Of a stretch of DNA of 64,000 nucleotides, positions 58,101-64,000 are shown piece after piece. Source of the stretch: Melieria omissa (Eukaryota; Arthropoda; Insecta; Diptera; Ulidiidae). Numbering within the stretch: the stretch's first letter is position 1; every line of letters starts with the position of its first letter. The stretch spans positions 48,162,404-48,226,403 of the forward strand of contig OZ020268.1 in assembly GCA_963971225.1 (NCBI GenBank), written 5' to 3'. The position numbers were made by a program, and so were the translations under genes. The notes under the pieces were generated by a model. The model saw nothing but the letters and a program-made list of their open reading frames with translations, was not told the origin of the DNA and made no database searches.

Positions 58101-58299
58101 ATCCACTGTGCGGGTAAATAACTCCCAATTTGTTTTCCTGGGGTTGTTTACTGGTTTGACCCTCCGGGGGTCGCTGTCAAGAGTGAACTCTATATACCTA
58201 TGGTCGGAAAAAGAGTGTTCGTTGGAGACCCTCCAGTTCCTAACCCTATCGGCTGTATTCACAGAGGCAAGGGTGAGGTCTAGAACTTCTTCCCTATGT
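55137..58299 (-). mobile_element. 5'-truncated RNase H-bearing non-LTR retrotransposon, 3163 bp
   Basis: A minus-strand LINE with its 3' end at 55137, a short (TACC)n tail, and 5' truncation at 58299 within the endonuclease domain. The exact 12-bp repeat GTGAAAACACTT borders it. Domain order (endonuclease end, reverse transcriptase, RNase H, CCHC) places it in the I/LOA/R1 group of LINEs. I favour a LOA-like or I-like affiliation but cannot settle it by eye. It is inserted in the middle of a tandem array. A much older copy lies at 3.67-4.05 kb. Confidence 0.87.
55233..58299 (-). pseudogene. LINE ORF2: endonuclease C-end, reverse transcriptase, RNase H
   Basis: The first segment (58299-57348) holds the end of the endonuclease with SFSDHRYIEF (catalytic His), a WWNHDL linker and the start of the RT (FKSPGPDGI). 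The second (about 57390-56915) holds LDIEGAFNNV, the first RT Asp, and GTPQGGVLSP. The third (56873-55233, 546 aa) holds AYADD (residues 3-7) and RNase H with Asp268 (TDGS), Glu303, Asp329 and Asp381. It closes with a CX2C...HX3C knuckle (CRSC, HLLC). Two one-base frame breaks separate the segments: an extra T in a TTT run near 57390, and a missing C in a C run near 56937. Stop codon at 55233. Everything else is intact, so the insertion is recent. Confidence 0.87.
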
Positions 58300-58311
58300 G
58301 TGAAAACACTT
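58300..58311. repeat. 12-bp target-site duplication, right copy
   Basis: GTGAAAACACTT, identical to 55125-55136. Confidence 0.8.
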
Positions 58312-59290
58312 AAAATGAAAAATTATTCGGCACGACTTTTTCATTGTTTTTGCATGAAGAAACATGATTTTTTGCGCCTTTTGATTTCAAACTTGGTGAA
58401 AGTATTTCAAATGAAAAATAATTCGACACGTTTTTCGGATTTTTTCGAATATCAAAAATTGACGAGGTTAACAATGGGTTAAAGTTACGAAGTAACGAAA
58501 AACATGAACCAATAATTCACTTCAAATTTGGCGAAAACACTTGAAATCAAAAAGAATTGGACACATGTTTTTAATTTTTTTAAATCAAAATCAAACGGGA
58601 TAGACCGAGGGTTAAGAATTCGTTTGGAGAAACAAGATTTAATGGGTTTTTTGACTTAAACTATAGTGAAAGCATTAAAAAAAATAATAATTTGAAATGT
58701 TTTTTTTTCAATTTTTCGAAAATCAAAATTTAACGGGGTCAACAATGGGTTAAGATTTGTATACGGGAGGACTACGAAAAAACATGGACTAATGAGCCTA
58801 TTGAAATAAAATTTGTTGAAAACACTTTAAATCAAAAATGTTTCGACACGTGTTTTTGATTTTTTTGAAAATCGGCATTTAACGGTGTAAACCAAAGGTT
58901 AAAAATTTGTTGGAAGAAACATGATTTTTTGCGCCTTTTGACTTCAAACTTGGTGAAAGCACTTCAAATGGGAAATAATTCGATACGTGTTTTTCAATTT
59001 TTCGAAAAACGAAATCTGACGGGTCAACGATGGGTTAAGAGTTTGTGTAGGGAAACATGACTTAATGCGCCAATTGACTTCAAATAAGGTGAACAAATTC
59101 AAATAAGAAACAATTAGACAAGTATTCTTCATAAAAATCTGACAGGGTCAACATAGGGTTAAGAGAAACTTGATTTATTGGGCCCAATGGGTTTAAACTT
59201 GCGTGCAAAGTCGCTGGGCCCTGCAAGTTTTATATAAAATTTAAAGAAAAATTACCACTAAACTAATCCTCATTGCTGAAAGGGTTAAAG
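58312..59290. repeat. tandem array, unit about 140-160 bp, right part
   Basis: Continuation of the array interrupted by the LINE. About six units carry 'gaaacatgattttttgcgcc', 'ttgacttcaaacttggtgaa', 'aattcgacacgtgtttt' and 'caacaatgggttaagatttg'. Small open frames on both strands follow the unit. Confidence 0.82.
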
Positions 59291-59566
59291 TGCCTTATTA
59301 CCTCTTCTCCTTATATCGACTGGAAGCTTCCATTAGTGTCTGACTGTCCAAAAAAGTTACACCAAAAGTTGCACATGCGATTCAATGCTAATTGCAGAGG
59401 GTGGCACATTGTTGTTGCTGCTATATTTATTTATTCCTTTTCGCTACTCAAATAAGGCGGCAGACATTAATGAAGCCGACAGCGCACAACAAAACTTCAT
59501 GCAAATATTATTTTGTTAAATTTTATTTGCTGTTTGAAATACGTAATTACGGGTCGGTGGGTGGAT

Positions 59567-59567
<1 letters not shown>
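59291..59567. other. non-coding stretch
   Basis: Unique DNA between the array and the poly(A) tail of the R1-clade LINE. Nothing was recognised. Confidence 0.35.
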
Positions 59568-59608
<41 letters not shown>

Positions 59609-59799
59609 TTGATTTACGTAGGAAGGTTGGAATCTTCGAAAGAAACTGCCTTGTCCGTACAAGACAGCCTGCACGATTCACTGGCAGTGAAAAGCTACCA
59701 GCGCCTACGTACTAAACCAACCTCCCTGGTATCCTCTTCCTGTGAGACCCTGCGGCACCACCTGATTAGGTATTCCTTCGCAGGGCAGGCTTTGGTCAG

Positions 59800-62781
59800 T
59801 TACCGCATCATGTTGGCATTAAGCCGTTCGTCTGATCTGACTCGTTTCATCATCATCGTTATTACGTCCATACAAGCGTTCCACGCGTCCTCGGTTGTCA
59901 ACATGAGTTGAACTATCAACTTTGCCGTCAGAGGTTCAGATTCTATCCGCATCCGTCGTCTTAAGTTATTTCTCGCGTCGGTAAATCTACTGCAGTTCGT
60001 CATTACGTGGTCCGCGCATTCCTCCTCTCCGTTGCAGTATAGGCAGAAAGGATGGTCAACGTGTTTGTATTTGTACAAATATCGTCTAAAGCACCCATGG
60101 TCAGTTAAAACTTGCGTCAGGTAGTAATTTAATTCTCCGTGTTTGCGGGAGGTCCAAGTCTCTATGTCAGGAATGAGCTGGTGTGTCCATCGTCCTTTTG
60201 TCGAGTTATTCCAGCGAGTTTGCCAATCTGTCATGCTTTGCGTCCTTAATGCCACTTTGTCCGCTCTGTTTTGCCTAAGTTTTGCAGATTCTTTGGCCTG
60301 AATGTCGACCGGAATTTGTCCACTAATTACGCAGGCCGCGTCAGCAGAGACAGTGCGAAAGGCACTGCATACTCTTAGTGCCATTAGTCGGTGGGCAGAG
60401 TTTATGGCCCGCATATAGGACTTGATGGCCGTAGCGTGGGCCCATATTGGAGCTGCATATAGGACAGTAGAGCCGAAGACTGTGGCTAGTAGTTGTCTGC
60501 TTCGTTGTCTTGGGCCGCCAATGTTTGGCAGTAGTCGCGTCATAGCTGCGCTCACCCGTGCCGCCTTGTCTGATGCATGGACAAGGTGGCTTTTGAAATT
60601 CAGTCGATGGTCCAAAAGCAGGCCTAGGTATTTAAGAGAAGGTGCAGATGGAACCAGGTGCTGCCCTACTCGTACCTTGATCCGCTCCACTTTCTTCCGA
60701 CTGGACATCAGGACAACTTCTGTTTTGTGATCAGCTAAGTCTAGGCCCGCATTCTTAAGCCACGTCTTAATCTTAAATATTGTTTCGTCACATTTGGTCG
60801 TCAATTCTGTCAATTGCTTTGCTACTACAACTAAAGCTATGTCATCCGCATATCCAATTATATGTGTGCCTTCAGGTTTTTGTATCCTTAGGACTCCGTC
60901 ATACATAGTATTCCACAGGACTGGCCCTAGAACCGAACCCTGTGGGACTCCGGCTGTGACTACGTACTCTTGTGGGCCGTCGTCAGTATCATACCAGAGT
61001 CTTCTGTCCTTAAAGTAATTAGCCACAATTCTAATAATGTAGTCAGGTGCGCGCATGTCGAAAAGCGAGTCCAACACCCGCTGCCAATTTGCGCTGTTAA
61101 ATGCATTTTTTACGTCCAAAGTGACCACCGCACAGTATTGCTTTTTGCCATCACGCCATCTTGTACCAGCTAGGGCTTCCTTGGCTATTTTATAAACCGC
61201 GTCAATTGCGTCCAGTGTTGATCGGTTTTTCCTAAAACCGTATTGGTGTTTAGACAGTCCAGTCGGGCCTTCTGTAACAGCGGTGAGTCTACGGCATATG
61301 ACCTTCTCCAGTATTTTCCCTACCGTGTCAAGCATACATAGAGGCCTGTAGGAGGACGGGAGGCCTGGCGGCTTATCGCCTTTTGGGAGTAGGACCAACC
61401 GTTGGCGCTTCCATATTTTTGGGAAAATACCCTCACGCAGGCATGAGTTGAAAATATTTTTAAAAACCTCGGGCTTCCTTGTCATCGCCAGCTTAATGAC
61501 GCTATTAGGAATACCATCGATTCCTGGCGCTTTTTTCTTTTTAATCTGCGCCGCGTCGTCTAGAACTTCGTCCACACTAACCAACGGAATTGTGTCGTTA
61601 TCGTCATTTGAAGCACATACTATTGAGCCCATGTCATTGCAGAATGGAAAGAGCCCTTTCACAATTTTAGTCATTAGTTTCGGACAGCTCGGCGCTTTAG
61701 AGGGGCCTGTCTTTAGTTTGTTGAATGCGATTTTGTACGCTCTACCCCAGGGGTTGTTGTTTAGATCATCTCTGATTTCGTCAAATGCGGCGGCTTTGCT
61801 TGTCTTAATTGCTTTATGGAATTCTTTACGTTTCTTTTTAAATTCTTCCTGCAGTGCTATATATTGAGGTCGCCCCCTCGCTCTCTGGTGTTTTCTTCTG
61901 AGCTTATGACATTCAGTGCGCAGCTTTGCAATTTCGTCATTCCACCAAAAAACAGGCATTTTACCAGCCTTGTGTCCCTTTCTTGTCATTGATGCGTCAC
62001 ATGCTGCAGTTAGCTTTCGGGTTAGGGTTTCGGCCTGGGTATCTGGGTCACTGTTCTGGGTTTTTATGTCGTCAATCATGTACGCAAGCATGTCAATGTC
62101 CATTGAGTCTTCCCGCCATTTGATTTGTTGCACCTTACTTCGCCGACTTCCTCCGCAGGAGGAGCGTTTCGCTAACACGTCAAAAATGATAGCGTTGTGG
62201 TCACTGTGTGTGTAGATGTCCGTCACTTTCCAATTTGCGTCTCTTACTAACGAACAACTTACAAACGTCAAGTCGATTTTAGAGACACGTCCGCCTTTAT
62301 TGTAAGTATGTTTTACTCCGTCATTCAATAACACTAGGCTGGTCTTGGAAAACGCTTCGGTCAAAGCTACGCCTCTCTGATTAGTTCTGCGGCAGCCCCA
62401 TTCTGCTGACCACGCATTAAAGTCACCAGCAACTACGACTGGGGATTTCCCTATTACGTCATTTGTCAGTAAGTCCAGCATTTCCTTGAAGTCATCTATG
62501 TGAGCGCTGGGAGGGGCGTAACAGCTGTAAAAATGGATGCCACTGACTTTCACGTGCACGAAGTTACTGCTCCGGTTATCACCAATAAGTTCGAAGGCAT
62601 GTGATCCACAACTCCATACAGCCGCTTTGCCATTATTATTAACAGCCCAGTTACTATCGCTTTCAGGTGCATTATAGCATTCAGATAGAATTGCCAGGTC
62701 AATATCCTGCTCAATTACAGTTTGCGATAGCAATTCCTGGGCTGCTATGCAATGGTTGAGATTAAGCTGGAGAATTTTCAT
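59800..62781 (-). CDS. LINE ORF2 protein: APE endonuclease, reverse transcriptase, CCHC knuckle
   Basis: This 993-aa polyprotein nicks target DNA and reverse-transcribes the element RNA at the nick. Residues 1-205 are the apurinic-type endonuclease: QLNLNHC near the start, GDFNAWSAEWG (119-129) and SDHN (193-196) with the catalytic His. Residues about 410-720 are the reverse transcriptase: APGIDGIP (418-425), LDVKNAFNS (555-563, first Asp), GVPQGSVLGP (611-620) and YADD (644-647). A C-terminal CX2CX8HX4C knuckle spans 913-930. No RNase H follows, as usual in the R1 clade. There is no stop or frameshift, so it looks active. The ATG overlaps the ORF1 stop as ATGA (62781-62778), which suggests coupled re-initiation. 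Confidence 0.93.
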   Translation of the reverse strand: MKILQLNLNHCIAAQELLSQTVIEQDIDLAILSECYNAPESDSNWAVNNNGKAAVWSCGSHAFELIGDNRSSNFVHVKVSGIHFYSCYAPPSAHIDDFKEMLDLLTNDVIGKSPVVVAGDFNAWSAEWGCRRTNQRGVALTEAFSKTSLVLLNDGVKHTYNKGGRVSKIDLTFVSCSLVRDANWKVTDIYTHSDHNAIIFDVLAKRSSCGGSRRSKVQQIKWREDSMDIDMLAYMIDDIKTQNSDPDTQAETLTRKLTAACDASMTRKGHKAGKMPVFWWNDEIAKLRTECHKLRRKHQRARGRPQYIALQEEFKKKRKEFHKAIKTSKAAAFDEIRDDLNNNPWGRAYKIAFNKLKTGPSKAPSCPKLMTKIVKGLFPFCNDMGSIVCASNDDNDTIPLVSVDEVLDDAAQIKKKKAPGIDGIPNSVIKLAMTRKPEVFKNIFNSCLREGIFPKIWKRQRLVLLPKGDKPPGLPSSYRPLCMLDTVGKILEKVICRRLTAVTEGPTGLSKHQYGFRKNRSTLDAIDAVYKIAKEALAGTRWRDGKKQYCAVVTLDVKNAFNSANWQRVLDSLFDMRAPDYIIRIVANYFKDRRLWYDTDDGPQEYVVTAGVPQGSVLGPVLWNTMYDGVLRIQKPEGTHIIGYADDIALVVVAKQLTELTTKCDETIFKIKTWLKNAGLDLADHKTEVVLMSSRKKVERIKVRVGQHLVPSAPSLKYLGLLLDHRLNFKSHLVHASDKAARVSAAMTRLLPNIGGPRQRSRQLLATVFGSTVLYAAPIWAHATAIKSYMRAINSAHRLMALRVCSAFRTVSADAACVISGQIPVDIQAKESAKLRQNRADKVALRTQSMTDWQTRWNNSTKGRWTHQLIPDIETWTSRKHGELNYYLTQVLTDHGCFRRYLYKYKHVDHPFCLYCNGEEECADHVMTNCSRFTDARNNLRRRMRIESEPLTAKLIVQLMLTTEDAWNACMDVITMMMKRVRSDERLNANMMR

Positions 62782-64000
62782 TTCGTTTGTGTCTTAAGAA
62801 CCTCTTGGTATAATGGGCACTTCCAGCTATTTAGGGCATGGTTCGTTTCGGCCAGAGACCGTCTCTTGCACAGAACACAGCAAGCGTCATTTTCGCAAAC
62901 CTTTGCTAAGTGTCCAGGTTTTCCACATTTCATGCAGCATTTGCTTAGATCGTCGTTGCTTTTGCAATGTTTGGAAATATGCCCATAATCCATGCATTTA
63001 TAGCACCTTTTTATCAATTTCCGCTCGCGCACTCTGCAGTTCACCCAGCCAATTTTCACTTTTCCTAGTGTGAGCAGTCTGCTTGCTATACGTGCAGGCA
63101 GGTTGAGCAGCGCTACTTGTGTGCCTGCATACGCTGTCCTCAAAGTTTTAAGCGCCCCCAATTCGACGCGCTCACCGTCTTGAAGCTGCGAGTTTATTGC
63201 TTCAACTACGTCTTCTTTCGTTGTTATTTCGTCCAGATCCTTTACTTCAACTTGCGTTACGTCCATCATAGCTTTCACTTCTACGTCTGGTCCCAGCACT
63301 CTGCAGATCTCATTCCTGACAGATTCTGCACACTTATTTTCACCCCTGGTAAGTTGTATTAATAATTCACCTTTTGCCGTCTTTCTAATTTTCGTCACTT
63401 TTTCTCCTAGGTATTTTAACTCGTCGGATTGCTTAACAGACTTCAGGATGTCACTATAAGACTTTTCCCCTTTTTTGGCAATTATAATTGCTTCAGGTCT
63501 CGACATAGGTTTCTTGGCTTGTTGCTTGCCAACTACTTTCGTCCAGCCTTCTGAGCTCTGCAGTCCATTCGCATCACTGATTTGCGGGCGATTTGTCACA
63601 GCTTGGTTAGTTGCCTTGCCGGGTTCGAGGTTGCCGTCTAAATTTTTTGCCTTTTTGGGTGGTGATAGGCGTCCAGACGACTTTTCGTCTCTTAGCCGCT
63701 TTGGAATTTCCGGTCGTGGCTTGAGCATTGGCGAAGTTTGTACGCTTTTATTCCACCTGCTGGTTCTGCCTGGCGGCTGCTGCCTTTGCTGAGCCGCTTG
63801 CGCATGGAGGTCACTAATCACTGCGATCAGGTTCCGCATCGGATCATGTATGGTGCGTCTGCCACCGCTAATCATCTTAATCAGTTCCTTGATTTTGTGT
63901 CCTAGCCTTGCAAAGGCATCCTCAGGCATAGCGCTTTGGTCGTCAACTTGAAGGATAGGGGGAGATGAGCTCGCTCTGATAGCTCTATCTGGTGAGCGGG
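62778..64000 (-). CDS. LINE ORF1 (gag-like) zinc-knuckle protein, 5' end beyond the window
   Basis: An RNA-binding protein expected to package the element RNA and carry it to the nucleus. The first ATG inside the window is at 63929 (383 aa to the stop). The same frame stays open to the window edge without a stop, so the true start probably lies outside. The N-terminal part is basic, Ser/Pro-rich and probably disordered. A central region follows (about residues 170-300). Three CCHC-type knuckles lie at about residues 309-322 (CYKCMDYGHISKHC), 332-345 (CMKCGKPGHLAKVC) and 351-371. Three knuckles at this place are typical of R1-clade ORF1. The stop TGA overlaps the ORF2 ATG. Confidence 0.88.
   Translation of the reverse strand, partial: RSPDRAIRASSSPPILQVDDQSAMPEDAFARLGHKIKELIKMISGGRRTIHDPMRNLIAVISDLHAQAAQQRQQPPGRTSRWNKSVQTSPMLKPRPEIPKRLRDEKSSGRLSPPKKAKNLDGNLEPGKATNQAVTNRPQISDANGLQSSEGWTKVVGKQQAKKPMSRPEAIIIAKKGEKSYSDILKSVKQSDELKYLGEKVTKIRKTAKGELLIQLTRGENKCAESVRNEICRVLGPDVEVKAMMDVTQVEVKDLDEITTKEDVVEAINSQLQDGERVELGALKTLRTAYAGTQVALLNLPARIASRLLTLGKVKIGWVNCRVRERKLIKRCYKCMDYGHISKHCKSNDDLSKCCMKCGKPGHLAKVCENDACCVLCKRRSLAETNHALNSWKCPLYQEVLKTQTK

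Larger units (their letters stand above)
59568..64000 (-). mobile_element. R1-clade non-LTR retrotransposon, 5' end beyond the window
   Basis: A minus-strand LINE with an uninterrupted 39-nt poly(A) tail (T39 at 59568-59606 on the plus strand). It has a 3' UTR of about 190 nt, an intact 993-aa ORF2 and a zinc-knuckle ORF1 reaching the window edge, at least 4.43 kb in all. ORF order, the ATGA overlap and the domain set are those of the R1 clade. The flank is not 28S rDNA, so it is not a site-specific R1 copy in rDNA. The long pure tail and intact frames indicate a very young insertion. The 5' end and target duplication cannot be seen. Confidence 0.92.

Noticed and set aside
1..64000. CRISPR array or bacterial-type operon
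   Set aside because: All repeat arrays lack uniform spacers, and the window is clearly from an insect genome with introns and eukaryotic transposons.

Overview
The window looks like gene-poor, repeat-rich euchromatin of a higher fly (Diptera, Schizophora). It is most probably a tephritid fruit fly, although the species cannot be fixed from the sequence alone. The reasons are short introns (63 to 188 nt), abundant CAA/GTT trinucleotide runs and CA microsatellites, fly-type core-promoter motifs, and transposon families typical of Diptera. The tRNA-derived SINE body near 21.7 kb resembles, from memory, repeats common in tephritid genomes. There is no bacterial-type operon and no CRISPR array.

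Only one convincing single-copy host gene is visible. It is a three-exon minus-strand gene at 43376-44357, predicted at about 241 aa, with an N-terminal Myb/SANT-like domain and a C-terminal coiled coil. A TGGCAACACTG motif on its own strand lies about 125 bp upstream of its ATG. Two more motif clusters of the same kind, on the plus strand at 44.80 and 46.72 kb, have no recognisable gene next to them.

Mobile DNA dominates the rest. From left to right: fossil LINE pieces (3.67-4.05, 4.74-4.99 and 16.24-16.41 kb); two small piggyBac-type MITEs with TTAA duplications (16740-16976 and 19179-19384); a solo Gypsy-type LTR with an ATAT duplication (19508-19891); a tRNA-derived SINE (about 21592-21835); a complete 4.78-kb hAT-type transposon (26771-31547) with an 8-bp duplication, a two-intron transposase gene and unusually long inverted repeats of about 650 bp, itself split by an internally deleted mariner (28915-29656); a diverged relative of its inverted repeat at 42.26-42.99 kb carrying a second SINE copy, and another relative at 48.70-49.37 kb; a 5'-truncated RTE-like LINE (51200-52059, 12-bp duplication); a 5'-truncated RNase H-bearing LINE (55137-58299, 12-bp duplication) inserted inside a tandem repeat; and a long R1-clade LINE (59568 to beyond the right edge) with an intact ORF2 and an ORF1 that stays open to the edge.

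Between these lie about fifteen unrelated degenerate tandem-repeat arrays with units from about 24 to 270 bp. The four single-base frame breaks that can be placed (hAT, mariner and two in the 55-58 kb LINE) all fall in short homopolymer runs. They may therefore be assembly errors rather than true decay. The most interesting object is the long-TIR hAT lineage together with the sub-repeats in its ends.
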